A stretch of 36,512 bases of DNA from an uncultured Lentibacter sp. (GTDB lineage Bacteria; Pseudomonadota; Alphaproteobacteria; Rhodobacterales; Rhodobacteraceae). The translations under genes were made by a program, and so were the position numbers. The stretch is taken from positions 1-36,512 of the forward strand of contig NZ_CAKZKL010000035.1 in the NCBI RefSeq assembly GCF_937123735.1, given 5' to 3'. The notes under the pieces are model-generated. The model searched no databases. It was given only the letters and a program-made list of their open reading frames with translations, and had not been told where the DNA came from. Below are positions 23,838 through 33,602 of the stretch, piece after piece. Each line of letters begins with the position of its first letter. Position 1 is the stretch's first letter.

Positions 23838-24215
23838 ATGTTGACATCTCTTCTTCAGGTTGCCCTTGGCGGGGCCATTGGCGCGAGCCTGCGCTATTTG
23901 GCGGGCGTGGGGGCTGTGCGTCTCATGGGCCAGAGCTTTCCTTGGGGAACCCTCTTTGTAAATCTGCTGGGCAGCCTTGCGATGGGCGCGCTTGTGGTGC
24001 TTCTGGCGCAGAAAGATGCCACGCGGCTTGCGCCGCTTCTTCTGACCGGCCTCCTCGGCGGGTTTACCACGTTTTCGGCCTTTTCGCTTGATGCCGTCAC
24101 GCTCTATGAGCGCGGACAGATCGGCGCGGCGGCCAGCTATGTTACCGCCTCAGTGGTGCTGTCGATTGCAGCGCTGTTTGCGGGCATGGCCCTTATGAAA
24201 GGAGCCCTCCAATGA
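23838..24215 (+). CDS. crcB: Fluoride ion exporter CrcB/Fluc
   Basis: CrcB/Fluc proteins are dimeric fluoride channels of the inner membrane. The 125-residue product has four hydrophobic helices and the family signatures GGAIGASLRY (residues 11-20), TLFVNLLGS (38-46) and GGFTTFSAFSLD (74-85), which includes the Phe box and central Na+ site region. No fluoride riboswitch was recognised upstream. Its stop overlaps the start of the pseudouridine synthase gene (ATGA). Confidence 0.95.
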   Translation: MLTSLLQVALGGAIGASLRYLAGVGAVRLMGQSFPWGTLFVNLLGSLAMGALVVLLAQKDATRLAPLLLTGLLGGFTTFSAFSLDAVTLYERGQIGAAASYVTASVVLSIAALFAGMALMKGALQ

Positions 24216-25255
24216 GCGGCGTTCAACATATCACAGTCGAAGAAGGCGAGGGCGACCAGCGCCTTGATCGTTGGCTCAAGCGGCGCTTTCCGCTGCTCAA
24301 GCAAGGGCAGATCGAGAAGATGTGCCGCAAGGGTGACTTGCGGGTTGAAGGCGGGCGGGTCAAGACTTCGACCCGCGTGGAAGAGGGGCAGAACGTGCGT
24401 ATTCCGCCGCTGCCCGATGCGCCTGCGCCTGACTATGAGAAGGCGGGCAAGGTGAGCGAAGCCGATGCCAAGCTCATCCGCGCCTGTGTGATTTACCGCG
24501 ACGATCATATGATCGTGCTCAACAAGCCCGCGGGCCTGCCCACGCAGGGTGGCTCCAAGCAGACCCGCCATGTGGACGGGCTCTCTGAGGCGCTCAAGTT
24601 TGACTATGATGAAAAGCCCCGCCTCGTGCACCGGCTGGATAAGGACACCTCGGGCCTTCTGGTGCTGGCGCGCACGCGGCTGGCGGCCAAGGCGCTGACC
24701 GAGGCGTTTCGCCACCGCGAAACCCGCAAGATCTATTGGGCCGCTGTCGCGGGTGTGCCCAACCCGCGCATGGGGATGATCAAATGGGGCCTCGTGAAAG
24801 CGGGCGGCCATGGCGCGAAGGGCGAAGGCGAGAAGATGATTTGCGTGCATCCGCGTGACATCGCCAAGACCGAGGGCGCAAAGCGCGCGCAGACCGACTT
24901 CATGGTGATGGAGAATGTCGGTCAGCGCTGTGCCTGGGTGGCGATGGTGCCTGTCACCGGGCGCACCCACCAGCTGCGCGCGCATATGGCCGAGCTGGGC
25001 CACCCGATTGTCGGCGATGGCAAATACGGCGGCTCGGGGCAGGAGAACCTTGGCGACGGCTGGGGCGCACAGCTGGGCGGCGAGATCAGCAAGAAGCTGC
25101 ATCTGCACGCCCGCTATCTGCGCCTGATGCATCCGGAGACCAAGCAAATTATGGAATTCAAGGCCGCGTTGCCGGATCATATGACCAAGACCTGGGCGAC
25201 CTTCCAATGGGAAGAGAGCGACACATTGTCAGACCCCACCGAAGAGATGTCATGA
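24212..25255 (+). CDS. rluC: 23S rRNA pseudouridine synthase, RluC/RluD type
   Basis: A RluA-family pseudouridine synthase of 347 residues. An S4 RNA-binding domain (about 15-65, QRLDRWLKRRFPLLKQGQIE) precedes the catalytic domain with HRLDKDTSGLLVLAR, where Asp143 is the expected nucleophile. The C-terminal motif is PVTGRTHQLRAHMAELGHPI. RluC in E. coli modifies three 23S positions; RluC and RluD are hard to tell apart by eye, so the symbol is tentative. It overlaps crcB and the following HAD gene by four bases each. Confidence 0.88.
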   Translation: MSGVQHITVEEGEGDQRLDRWLKRRFPLLKQGQIEKMCRKGDLRVEGGRVKTSTRVEEGQNVRIPPLPDAPAPDYEKAGKVSEADAKLIRACVIYRDDHMIVLNKPAGLPTQGGSKQTRHVDGLSEALKFDYDEKPRLVHRLDKDTSGLLVLARTRLAAKALTEAFRHRETRKIYWAAVAGVPNPRMGMIKWGLVKAGGHGAKGEGEKMICVHPRDIAKTEGAKRAQTDFMVMENVGQRCAWVAMVPVTGRTHQLRAHMAELGHPIVGDGKYGGSGQENLGDGWGAQLGGEISKKLHLHARYLRLMHPETKQIMEFKAALPDHMTKTWATFQWEESDTLSDPTEEMS

Positions 25256-25917
25256 GAGTTGTGATCTTTGATGTCGATGGCACGCTTGTCGACAGTCAGG
25301 AGGATATTTGCGCAGCAATGGGCGCGGCCTTTGCAGGGGTTGGGCAGGATGTGCCGGGCCGCGCGGAGATCTGTGCGATTGTCGGGCTGTCCCTGCCCGA
25401 GGCGATGGCGGTCTTGGCGCCCGAGCTGGCCGCGCAGCACGGCGCGCTCGTAGAGGGCTACAAGGCGGCCTATATGCAACTGCGCGCCGAGAAGGGCGCA
25501 GCGGAGTCCTCCCCGCTTTATGCGGGCGCTTTGGCCGCGCTTGAGCGGCTGCGTGCGGAAGACGAAACGCTTCTGGCTGTGGCCACGGGCAAGTCGCGCC
25601 GCGGGCTCGACAAGCTTTTGGAAGGCCATGGCTTGCAGGGCTATTTTGTCTCCGAGCAGGTGGCTGATCATCACCCGTCAAAGCCGCATCCTGCCATGCT
25701 GGAGGCTGTTTTGCACGAGACCGGTCTCTGCGCGGATCAGGCAGTGATGGTGGGGGACACCCGCTTTGACATGGAGATGGCGCGGGCCGCGGGGATTGCC
25801 ACGATCGGGGTGAGCTGGGGCTATCATGCGCCCGAGAGCCTTGGGGCAGACAGGCTGATCACGCATTTTGATGCGCTGCATGGCGCGGTGAACGAACTTT
25901 TGGGAGAGCGGGCATGA
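25252..25917 (+). CDS. HAD-family hydrolase, phosphoglycolate-phosphatase-like
   Basis: A 221-residue HAD phosphatase of subfamily I with a helical cap. Motif I is DVDGTLVDS with Asp7 as nucleophile and Asp9 as acid/base; motif II Thr in AVATGKSR; motif III Lys in SKPHPAML; motif IV MVGDTRFDMEMA. The substrate cannot be read from the sequence; Gph-like and pyrophosphatase-like members look similar. The ATG overlaps the stop of the pseudouridine synthase gene and its own stop overlaps the Atp12 start. Confidence 0.9.
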   Translation: MRVVIFDVDGTLVDSQEDICAAMGAAFAGVGQDVPGRAEICAIVGLSLPEAMAVLAPELAAQHGALVEGYKAAYMQLRAEKGAAESSPLYAGALAALERLRAEDETLLAVATGKSRRGLDKLLEGHGLQGYFVSEQVADHHPSKPHPAMLEAVLHETGLCADQAVMVGDTRFDMEMARAAGIATIGVSWGYHAPESLGADRLITHFDALHGAVNELLGERA

Positions 25918-26627
25918 GCGAATGGAAACTCAAGCGATTCTGGAAAGAGGTGGCAACACAACCTGAGGCCGGGGGATATGCCGTTGTCCTTGATGGGCGG
26001 GCTGTGAAAACGCCTGCCAAAACGGCGCTGGTGTTGCCAAACCAAACCCTTGCTCAAAAGGTGGCGCAAGAGTGGCGCGCCGTGGCTGAGGAGATCGACC
26101 CGCGGCAGATGCCCTACACGCGCTCGGCAAATGCGGCGCTGGACAAAGTTGCCCAGCAACATGCCGAGGTGGCCGGATTGATTGCGGCTTATGCCGAGAC
26201 AGATTTGCTCTGTTATCGCGCCGATTCGCCTCAGGCTCTGGCGCGGCGCCAGGCACAGGCCTGGGACGACAAGTTGCGCTGGGCGCATGAAACTTATGCG
26301 CTTGTGCTCAAAGTTTCCACAGGCGTGATGCCCGTTGCACAGGATGCTGCCAGCCTGTCGCGCGCGTTAGAGTTGTGCAAGGCCATGAGCCCTTTTGCAC
26401 TGACCGCCTTTCATGATCTGGTCAGCCTCTCTGGGTCGTTTGTCTTGGGGCTGCGGGCCGTTGCAGGCGTGGATGCGCCTGAAAACCTCTGGAATACATC
26501 AAGAATTGATGAAACCTGGCAAGAAGAACAATGGGGCGTTGACGAGGAAGCGGCCGAGATGGCGGCCTTGAAAAAGTCGCAATTTGCCCATGCCTACGCG
26601 TTTTATCACGCCAGTGTCGCAGGTTAG
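25914..26627 (+). CDS. ATP12-type F1-ATPase assembly chaperone
   Basis: ATP12 proteins bind the alpha subunit of F1 and are needed for assembly of the ATP synthase in mitochondria and alphaproteobacteria. The 237-residue product shows the family pattern: KRFWKEV, YAVVLDGRAVKTPAK, EWRAVAEEIDPRQMPYTRSAN, TDLLCYRAD and the C-terminal VDEEAAEMAALKKSQFAHAY. It ends a tightly overlapping set with crcB, the pseudouridine synthase and the HAD gene. ATP synthase genes themselves are not in the window. Confidence 0.92.
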   Translation: MSEWKLKRFWKEVATQPEAGGYAVVLDGRAVKTPAKTALVLPNQTLAQKVAQEWRAVAEEIDPRQMPYTRSANAALDKVAQQHAEVAGLIAAYAETDLLCYRADSPQALARRQAQAWDDKLRWAHETYALVLKVSTGVMPVAQDAASLSRALELCKAMSPFALTAFHDLVSLSGSFVLGLRAVAGVDAPENLWNTSRIDETWQEEQWGVDEEAAEMAALKKSQFAHAYAFYHASVAG

Positions 26628-26830
26628 GCTCAGCAGCTTAACGCAAGGGAAATGAAAGAAAATTCGATCACCTGTTAAGGGCTTTTTGCACAGAGCAGTC
26701 TTGACCTTTGCGCGCAAATGCGACCAAACTTGGCCGCACTGGAGAGTTCGCTCTCCGAAAAACTCACCTTGGTTTGGGAGAACCGAGATAAACCGTCTGC
26801 TTAAAGGCGGACATTCAGGAAGAGGTAATC
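26628..26830. other. Intergenic region before aapJ
   Basis: About 200 bp without a gene. TTGACC at 26701 is the best -35-like sequence but no good -10 is spaced correctly. No sigma-54 boxes or NtrC-like palindrome were recognised with confidence. The G+C content drops around 26640-26680. The promoter of the transporter operon should lie here. Confidence 0.4.
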
Positions 26831-27850
26831 ATGAAAAAAACCGTATTTCTTGGCGCACTGACAGTGGCCGGCCTTGCGGCTGGCGCAGCAGCCGCCGGCA
26901 CGCTTGACGATGTAAAAGCGCGCGGCAAGCTGAACTGTGGTGTGACCACGGGTCTCGTCGGCTTCGCGGCTCCAGACGCAAACGGCGAATGGAACGGCTT
27001 TGACGTCGCGGTATGCCGCGCTGTTGCAGCCGCCGTTCTGGGCGACCCTGCGGCTGTTGAATTTGTGCCAACAACCGGCAAGACACGCTTCACAGCGCTT
27101 GCTTCGGGCGAGATCGACATGCTCGCACGCAACACCACATGGACATTCTCACGCGATGTGGACCTCAAGTTCACCTTCGTGGGTGTCAACTACTACGACG
27201 GTCAGGGCTTCATGGCTCCAAAGGCTTTGGGTGTGAGCTCAGCCAAGGAACTTGACGGCGCGACGGTTTGTATCCAGACGGGCACAACAACCGAGCTGAA
27301 CCTCGCGGACTTCTTCCGTGCCAACAACATCAGCTACCAGCCTGTTCCAATTGAAACCAATGCCGAAGCACAGCAGCAGTATCTTGCTGGCGCTTGCGAC
27401 GTTTTCACAACAGACGCATCTGGCCTTGCCGCGACACGCGCGACATTTGAAGCGCCTGGTGACCATGTTCTGCTGCCAGAGATCGTTTCAAAAGAGCCAC
27501 TCGGACCGCTTGTGCGCCACGGCGACGACGAGTGGGGCGATGTTGTCCGCTGGACATTGAACGCTCTGATCACAGCTGAAGAGCTTGGCGTGACATCCGC
27601 CAACATTGGCGAAATGTCAGCGGCAGCCGGCGGCAACCCAGAAATCAACCGTCTGCTCGGCACCGAAGGCAACCTGGGCGAAATGCTCGGCCTGTCTGCC
27701 GATTGGGCGACAAAAGCGATTTCCGCAAGCGGCAACTATGGCGAAATCTTCGAGAAGAACATTGGTGAAAGCACACCAATCGGTCTGGCTCGTGGCCTGA
27801 ACGCCCAGTGGACAAACGGTGGCCTGATCTACTCACCACCCTTCCGCTAA
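26831..27850 (+). CDS. aapJ: General L-amino-acid ABC transporter, periplasmic binding protein
   Basis: This is the binding protein of the Aap/Bzt transporter, which brings in glutamate, glutamine, aspartate, asparagine and other amino acids in rhizobia and Rhodobacter. The 339-residue product has an N-terminal signal peptide (KKTVFLGALTVAGLAAGAAAA, cleavage near residue 22), the family opening TLDDVKARGKLNCGVTTGL, the ligand region ARNTTWTFSRDVD and DVFTTDASGLAATRA, and the C-terminal WTNGGLIYSPPFR. A strong GAGG ribosome binding site lies upstream. In Rhodobacter the same gene is called bztA. Confidence 0.95.
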   Translation: MKKTVFLGALTVAGLAAGAAAAGTLDDVKARGKLNCGVTTGLVGFAAPDANGEWNGFDVAVCRAVAAAVLGDPAAVEFVPTTGKTRFTALASGEIDMLARNTTWTFSRDVDLKFTFVGVNYYDGQGFMAPKALGVSSAKELDGATVCIQTGTTTELNLADFFRANNISYQPVPIETNAEAQQQYLAGACDVFTTDASGLAATRATFEAPGDHVLLPEIVSKEPLGPLVRHGDDEWGDVVRWTLNALITAEELGVTSANIGEMSAAAGGNPEINRLLGTEGNLGEMLGLSADWATKAISASGNYGEIFEKNIGESTPIGLARGLNAQWTNGGLIYSPPFR

Positions 27851-27861
27851 GATCTGACCGG

Positions 27862-27888
27862 AGAGGGCGCGGAAACTCCGCGCCCTCT
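27862..27888 (+). terminator. Hairpin after aapJ
   Basis: A perfect 12-bp stem (AGAGGGCGCGGA at 27862-27873 with its complement at 27877-27888) has a 3-nt loop but lacks a clear T run. As in other binding-protein operons it probably protects or partly terminates the aapJ message, giving more binding protein than permease. Confidence 0.65.
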
Positions 27889-27984
27889 TCTTATCTGCTT
27901 CGAACCTAAAACAAGAAACTGGACTCTTCGCGCGCAACGACGTGCTGTATTCCAGAGAGCCAGCCAATAACGGGGACGTCCTTG

Positions 27985-29205
27985 ATGACGACACTTACCG
28001 ACCCTCCTGCGGGTACGTTTCGGCTTTCCATGTTGCTGAACGACACGCGTTACCGTTCGCTGACATTTCAAGCCATTGCCCTCTTGGTGCTTATTGCTGC
28101 AATTGTTTTTCTGGCCAACAACCTGATGACAAACCTGCGCACGGCTGGCCTGAATATTTCTTATGAATTTCTTGGCAGCCCGGCCGGGTATGACATCAAC
28201 CAGACACTGATCGCCTATGACAGCCAGTCGACCAACATGCGGGCGGCTTGGGTTGGTATTCTCAACACCATGCTGGTGGCTGTTCTGGCCTGTGCGACAG
28301 CGACAGTCTTCGGGGTGATTGCCGGTGTGCTGCGGCTTTCCAACAACTGGCTCGTGCGCAAGCTTATGGCGGTTTATGTTGAAATTTTCCGCAACATCCC
28401 TGTTCTCATCTGGATCATCATCATTTTCACCATCATGACCGCGGTGATGCCGGGCGCGCGCGACTATTTGGGCGCAGAGCCCAAGACCGAGCTGCTTTTT
28501 GGCATGTTTGCCTTCACAAACCGTGGCGTCTATGCGCCAGCGCCCGTCTGGAACGACGGGTCGGGGCTTGTGATTGCGGTCTTCGTGCTCTCGATCATCG
28601 GAATTTTCGCCTACCGCCGCTATGCGCGCAATCTGCTGTATGCAACCGGCAAGCTTTTGCCCACCGGTTGGCCCTCTTTGGCGCTGCTTATTGTGCCGGT
28701 TGTGCTGGCCTTTTTCATCATGGGGCAGCCGATTGGTCTGGATTCTCCGGATGTTTTGGCCAACCGCTTTAACCTCAAAGGGGGCATCCAGATTGGAGCG
28801 CCGCTGATTGCGCTGTGGTTTGCCCTGTCGATCTATACCGGAGCCTTCATTGCCGAAAACGTGCGCGCAGGTATTCAGGCGGTCTCCAAGGGACAAACCG
28901 AGGCTGCGGCGGCTCTTGGCCTGCGCTCGGGGCGGATCATGAACCTTGTGGTTTTGCCACAAGCCCTGCGGGTGATCATTCCTCCGCTGATCTCGAATTA
29001 TCTCAACATCACCAAGAACACCTCGCTGGCCATTGCGGTGGGCTATGCCGATATCACCGCAACGCTGGGGGGCATCACGCTCAACCAGACGGGCCGGGCG
29101 ATTGAATGTGTGCTGTTGTTGATGCTGTTCTACCTTGTCATTTCGCTGTCTATTTCGGCGCTGATGAATGTTTACAACAACGCCATGAAGCTGAAGGAGC
29201 GCTGA
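27985..29205 (+). CDS. aapQ: General L-amino-acid ABC transporter, permease 1
   Basis: An inner-membrane permease of the polar amino-acid (HisM/GlnP) type, 406 residues. A first membrane segment near residues 25-50 is followed by the ILNTMLVAVLACATATVFGV segment, which carries the N of the family. Near the C-terminus is the cytoplasmic loop EAAAALGLRSGRIMNLVVLP that contacts the ATPase. The long extra periplasmic/membrane insert is typical of AapQ and AapM rather than of smaller permeases. The ATG at 27985 is preferred to the TTG just before it. bztB in Rhodobacter. Confidence 0.95.
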   Translation: MTTLTDPPAGTFRLSMLLNDTRYRSLTFQAIALLVLIAAIVFLANNLMTNLRTAGLNISYEFLGSPAGYDINQTLIAYDSQSTNMRAAWVGILNTMLVAVLACATATVFGVIAGVLRLSNNWLVRKLMAVYVEIFRNIPVLIWIIIIFTIMTAVMPGARDYLGAEPKTELLFGMFAFTNRGVYAPAPVWNDGSGLVIAVFVLSIIGIFAYRRYARNLLYATGKLLPTGWPSLALLIVPVVLAFFIMGQPIGLDSPDVLANRFNLKGGIQIGAPLIALWFALSIYTGAFIAENVRAGIQAVSKGQTEAAAALGLRSGRIMNLVVLPQALRVIIPPLISNYLNITKNTSLAIAVGYADITATLGGITLNQTGRAIECVLLLMLFYLVISLSISALMNVYNNAMKLKER

Positions 29206-29208
29206 GCC

Positions 29209-30507
29209 ATGTCAGACAAACGTGCAGACTCTGTCGCCTTCGTGCGTGACACCTTTATTGCGGAACAGCCCGCGCCCAGTTCGGCCACCGGAGTTGTGAA
29301 GTGGCTTCAGGACAATCTCTTTGCCACTTGGGCCAACGGCTTGCTGACGATTGTCTCGCTCTATGTGGTTTATCTTTTGCTGACCGCGACGATGCCCTGG
29401 ATTTTCAACGGGATCTGGAACACGGAAAGCCTGGCCCAGTGCCGCGAAGTGCTGGATGGCAGCACGGGGGCGTGTTTCTCTGTTTTGAGCGAACGCTGGA
29501 ACCAGCTTCTGTTCGGGTTCAAATATCCGCCTGACCAATATTGGCGTCCGACACTGGCCTTTGTGCTCATGTTCGCAGCCCTAGCGCCGGTGCTTTTCTT
29601 TGATTTGCCCCGCAAGCTTCTGGTGATCACGGCGCTCTTTCCCTTCACGGCCTACTGGCTGATTTGGGGCGGAACGATCCTGACACCGCTTTTTGCGCTG
29701 GCGGGCGTTGTTGTGGGCTATTTTGTCTATGCGCGGTTTGTGAAAAACAGTTTCGCCGCCGGATTTTTTGGGGCAATCGTGGCGGCACTGGTTGTTTGGA
29801 TGCTGGGTGGCCAGATCATCCCGGAAAATGCCAATGACAATGCCCTTCTTGCGGCGGTTCCCAGCCGTGATCTTGGCGGCTTTATGCTCAACATGATGCT
29901 CGGGCTGACCTGCGTGTCGCTTTCGGTTCCGATCGGGATCGCTCTGGCGCTTGGGCGCCAGTCCAACCTGCCGCTGATCAAGGTGATCTGCGTGGTCTTC
30001 ATCGAGTTCATCCGCGGCGTGCCGCTGATCACATTGCTCTTTGTGGCCAACGTAATGCTGGCCTATTTCTTCCCGCCCGGCTCTGGCGTCGACCTCTTCT
30101 TGCGGGTGGTGATCATGATCACCATGTTCTCGGCGGCCTATATCGCCGAGGTGATCCGGGGCGGCCTCGCGGCGCTTCCAAAGGGGCAGTATGAAGCGGC
30201 TGACAGCCTCGGGCTGGATTATCCGCAAGCCATGCGTCTGATCATCCTGCCGCAAGCGCTCAAGATCTCCATTCCGGGGATCGTGAACGTGGCGGTGGGC
30301 CTGTTCAAAGACACCACGCTGGTTTCGGTGATTTCCATGTTCGATCTTGTCGGCATGATCCGCGGCCCGATCCTGGCTTCGACGGAATGGAACGGTGTTT
30401 ATTGGGAGCTGTTCATGGCGGCCTCCGTTCTCTTCTTTGTCGTATGCTACGGCATTTCACAGTATTCGCAGTGGCTTGAACGCCGTCTTGCGACAGATCA
30501 TCGTTAA
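29209..30507 (+). CDS. aapM: General L-amino-acid ABC transporter, permease 2
   Basis: The partner permease of AapQ, 432 residues, beginning three bases after it. It has a charged N-terminal tail, several hydrophobic segments, [20 protein letters not shown] as the conserved start of the transport domain, and the EAA loop [20 protein letters not shown] with [15 protein letters not shown] central [20 protein letters not shown] insert is shared with AapM/BztC proteins. The heterodimer with AapQ forms the channel. Confidence 0.95.
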   Translation: MSDKRADSVAFVRDTFIAEQPAPSSATGVVKWLQDNLFATWANGLLTIVSLYVVYLLLTATMPWIFNGIWNTESLAQCREVLDGSTGACFSVLSERWNQLLFGFKYPPDQYWRPTLAFVLMFAALAPVLFFDLPRKLLVITALFPFTAYWLIWGGTILTPLFALAGVVVGYFVYARFVKNSFAAGFFGAIVAALVVWMLGGQIIPENANDNALLAAVPSRDLGGFMLNMMLGLTCVSLSVPIGIALALGRQSNLPLIKVICVVFIEFIRGVPLITLLFVANVMLAYFFPPGSGVDLFLRVVIMITMFSAAYIAEVIRGGLAALPKGQYEAADSLGLDYPQAMRLIILPQALKISIPGIVNVAVGLFKDTTLVSVISMFDLVGMIRGPILASTEWNGVYWELFMAASVLFFVVCYGISQYSQWLERRLATDHR

Positions 30508-30523
30508 AGGGAGGGCTCAGGCA

Positions 30524-31291
30524 ATGACCGAGACCGCACAAATGAAAGTGTCCGACGAAGTCGCGATCAACATTCAGAACATGAACAAATGGTATGGAGC
30601 CTTTCATGTTTTGCGCGATATTGATCTGACGGTCTATCAAGGCGAGCGCATCGTTATTTGCGGGCCCTCTGGGTCGGGCAAATCCACGCTGATCCGCTGT
30701 ATCAATGCTCTGGAAGAACACCAGCAGGGCAAGATCGAGGTGGATGGCACGCTCCTCTCGTCTGACCTCAAAAATATCGACAAGATCCGCTCGGAAGTGG
30801 GCATGTGCTTTCAGCACTTCAACCTCTTCCCGCATCTGACGATCCTGGAGAACTGCACGCTGGCACCGATCTGGGTGCGCAAGACCCCCAAGAAGGAAGC
30901 CGAAGAAACGGCCATGCACTTCCTTGAGAAGGTGAAGATTCCTGATCAGGCCAACAAATACCCCGGCCAGCTTTCGGGTGGCCAGCAGCAGCGCGTGGCC
31001 ATTGCCCGCTCGCTCTGCATGAAGCCAAGGATCATGCTGTTTGACGAACCGACATCGGCGCTTGACCCTGAGATGATCAAGGAAGTGCTCGACACGATGA
31101 TCGAGCTGGCGGAAGAGGGTATGACCATGCTCTGCGTGACCCATGAGATGGGGTTTGCCCGCCAGGTGGCCAACCGCGTGATCTTTATGGATCAGGGCCA
31201 GATCGTGGAGCAGAACGAACCGGAAGAGTTCTTCAACAATCCGAAGTCTGACCGCACGCAGCTCTTCCTGAGCCAAATTCTCGGCCACTAA
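30524..31291 (+). CDS. aapP: General L-amino-acid ABC transporter, ATPase
   Basis: The ATP-binding subunit of the transporter, 255 residues. Walker A is GPSGSGKST (47-55), the Q-loop is in [13 protein letters not shown], the signature [15 protein letters not shown], Walker [16 protein letters not shown] and the switch His is in CVTHEMGFA. It lies 16 bases after aapM with an AAAGGGAGGG ribosome binding site. bztD in Rhodobacter. A strong terminator follows. Confidence 0.96.
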   Translation: MTETAQMKVSDEVAINIQNMNKWYGAFHVLRDIDLTVYQGERIVICGPSGSGKSTLIRCINALEEHQQGKIEVDGTLLSSDLKNIDKIRSEVGMCFQHFNLFPHLTILENCTLAPIWVRKTPKKEAEETAMHFLEKVKIPDQANKYPGQLSGGQQQRVAIARSLCMKPRIMLFDEPTSALDPEMIKEVLDTMIELAEEGMTMLCVTHEMGFARQVANRVIFMDQGQIVEQNEPEEFFNNPKSDRTQLFLSQILGH

Positions 31292-31307
31292 GCGCTGAGC
31301 CAGATAC

Positions 31308-31341
31308 AAGGGGGCTGGAGCAAGGCTTCGGCCCCCTTTTG
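31308..31341 (+). terminator. Intrinsic terminator after aapP
   Basis: AAGGGGGC (31308-31315) pairs with GCCCCCTT (31331-31338); the loop holds a smaller AGC/GCT stem, and a T4 run follows. Confidence 0.88.
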
Positions 31342-31421
31342 TATTGCCCCTATACAAAGGCAGCGAAAAGCTTTAGAGGACGGCGCTTGACCAGACCTTT
31401 AGCCCAAAGCAGGCCCTTCCT

Positions 31422-33566
31422 TTGAAAAATGCCCTCTCCCAAGCGCTTCAAACGCGCGGATACGACACGCTTACCCCTGTGCAGCTTGCGGTGACGCAGC
31501 CCGAACTGGAGGGCGTTGACATGCTTGTCTCGGCCCAGACGGGCTCGGGAAAAACGGTGGGCTTTGGCCTTGCGATTGCGGGCTCTGTGCTGGGCGAGGC
31601 CGAAGCTTTTGGCCCCGCAGCCGCGCCCCTTGCGCTGGTGATTGCCCCCACGCGTGAGCTTGCCCTCCAGGTGAAGCGCGAGTTTGTCTGGCTCTATGGC
31701 AACACGGGCGCACAGATCGCCTCGACTGTGGGCGGGATGGACATGCGCGACGAGCGCCGCGCGCTTGACAGGGGGGCACATGTGGTTGTGGCCACACCGG
31801 GCCGCTTGCGCGACCATATCATGCGCGGCAGTATTGATCTCTCCGAGCTGAAGGCCGTTGTTCTTGATGAGGCCGATGAGATGCTTGATCTGGGTTTTCG
31901 CGAGGATCTTGAGTTTATCCTGTCTGAGGCACCTGAAGAGCGCCAAACCCTGCTCTTTTCGGCCACTGTTCCCACAGCCATCGCCAAGCTGGCCAAGAGC
32001 TACCAGAAAGACGCGGTGCGCGTTGAGACGGTGACGGAAGAAAAGCAGCACGCAGACATCACCTATGAGGCGCTCAATGTGGCGCAGCGGGATGCGGAAA
32101 ACGCGATTATCAATGTGTTGCGCTTTCACGAAGCCCCCAACACCATCATATTTGGCAACACCCGTGCGATTGTGAACCGTCTCACCACGCGGCTGTCCAA
32201 CCGTGGCTTTGCCGTTGTCGCCCTGTCCGGTGAGCTTAGCCAATCCGAGCGCACCCATGCGTTGCAGGCCATGCGCGATGGGCGCGCCCGGGTGTGTGTG
32301 GCCACAGATGTGGCGGCACGCGGGATTGATCTGCCCAAACTGGATTTGGTGATTCACGCTGAGCTGCCCAACAATCACGAGACCCTGTTGCACCGCTCAG
32401 GCCGCACGGGGCGGGCAGGGCGCAAGGGCACCTCTGTGCTGATCGTGCCGCCCAAGGCGCGCAAGAAGGCCGAGCGGCTGCTGAGCTGGGCCAAGCTTTC
32501 GGCGCAGTGGGCGGAAGCGCCCTCTGCGGACGCGGTGCTTGAGCGCGATGCCGAGCGGATGCTGGCAGATCCGGCCTGGCATGAGCCGATCCCTGAGAGC
32601 GAGGCCAGCCGTGTGAGCATGTTGGCGGAGGCGTTCACAGCCGAGCAGCTGGCGGCGGCCTATTTGCGGCTCTATCAAAAGCATCATTCTGCACCCGAGG
32701 AACTGTCGTCCTCAGGGGCTTCTGAGCCGCGCGCGCCGCGAGAGCCTTTTGGCCCCAGCGTCTGGTTTGCGCTGGCGGGCGGCGCGAATGCCGGCGCCGA
32801 GCCACGCCGCGTTTTGCCGGCTGTCTGCACGGCAGGCGGGCTGAACAAGACCGATATTGGCGCGATCCGCATCGGCGCAGATGAGAGCTATATTGAAATT
32901 CGCCAAGCCAGTGTGGCCGGATTTATGAGTGCTCTGGGCGAGGCCATGGCGGTTGAGGGTGCCAAGCTGAGCAAGCTTGAAAAAGCCCCCGACCTTGCCA
33001 ATTTGCCCAAACCGGCCTTCAAGCCCCGTGAGGGTGGCAAACCACGGTTTGAGAAGGACCGTGGCAAGGGGCCGCGCGGGGACAAACCACGCTATGACAA
33101 GCCGCGTGGGGACAAACCGGCCCATGCCGCGCCGAAATCAGATAAGCCGAAATTTGACAAACCCAAGGGCGACAGGCCCCAAAGCGATCGGCCCAAGCGG
33201 GATGCTGCTTGGGGTGAAAAGCCGCGGTATGAGAAGTCCAAGGGGGCAGCTCCTGCCAAGCCCAAAAGGCCCGAAGAGTCCCGGCCCAAGGGTGCGGTGA
33301 TAGAGCCCAAGAAGCCCTCAGCACGCAACAATGCGGCCAACCCCAGCGAGCGTATGGACGCCAAGGGGCGCAAGGGCAAGCCTGGCCGCGCCAGCGCGGG
33401 CCCTGAGGATGGCAAGCCGCGTTGGAAAGCGGCAGGCAAGAAAGGCCCAAGCACCGGCATGGCCCCGGCCAAGGGCAAGCCAACCTCAAAGAAAAACAAG
33501 GCCCGGGCCGCTGCGGCCAAAGCCACCGCGAAGGGCGGCAACGCCGCACCCAAGCGAAAGGGCTGA
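31422..33566 (+). CDS. DEAD-box RNA helicase with DbpA-like domain and basic repeat tail
   Basis: A helicase of 714 residues. Core motifs: TPVQ, AQTGSGKT (38-45), PTRELA, TPGRLRD, DEAD, SAT, ATDVAARGID and HRSGRTGRAGRKG. A DbpA-type RNA-binding domain (about residues 465-530, with GAIRIGADESYIEI) follows, as in DeaD/CsdA. The last 180 residues are low-complexity and basic, with repeated K-P-R-x-(D/E)-K and G-D-(K/R)-P units, probably disordered and RNA-binding. The start is TTG with a weak ribosome binding site; no better in-frame start exists between it and an upstream stop. Likely roles are ribosome assembly and RNA turnover in the cold. Confidence 0.9.
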   Translation: MKNALSQALQTRGYDTLTPVQLAVTQPELEGVDMLVSAQTGSGKTVGFGLAIAGSVLGEAEAFGPAAAPLALVIAPTRELALQVKREFVWLYGNTGAQIASTVGGMDMRDERRALDRGAHVVVATPGRLRDHIMRGSIDLSELKAVVLDEADEMLDLGFREDLEFILSEAPEERQTLLFSATVPTAIAKLAKSYQKDAVRVETVTEEKQHADITYEALNVAQRDAENAIINVLRFHEAPNTIIFGNTRAIVNRLTTRLSNRGFAVVALSGELSQSERTHALQAMRDGRARVCVATDVAARGIDLPKLDLVIHAELPNNHETLLHRSGRTGRAGRKGTSVLIVPPKARKKAERLLSWAKLSAQWAEAPSADAVLERDAERMLADPAWHEPIPESEASRVSMLAEAFTAEQLAAAYLRLYQKHHSAPEELSSSGASEPRAPREPFGPSVWFALAGGANAGAEPRRVLPAVCTAGGLNKTDIGAIRIGADESYIEIRQASVAGFMSALGEAMAVEGAKLSKLEKAPDLANLPKPAFKPREGGKPRFEKDRGKGPRGDKPRYDKPRGDKPAHAAPKSDKPKFDKPKGDRPQSDRPKRDAAWGEKPRYEKSKGAAPAKPKRPEESRPKGAVIEPKKPSARNNAANPSERMDAKGRKGKPGRASAGPEDGKPRWKAAGKKGPSTGMAPAKGKPTSKKNKARAAAAKATAKGGNAAPKRKG

Positions 33567-33602
33567 CAGCGCAGGCTTTTGCCCAAAGCCTTTTCAGCCG
33601 GA

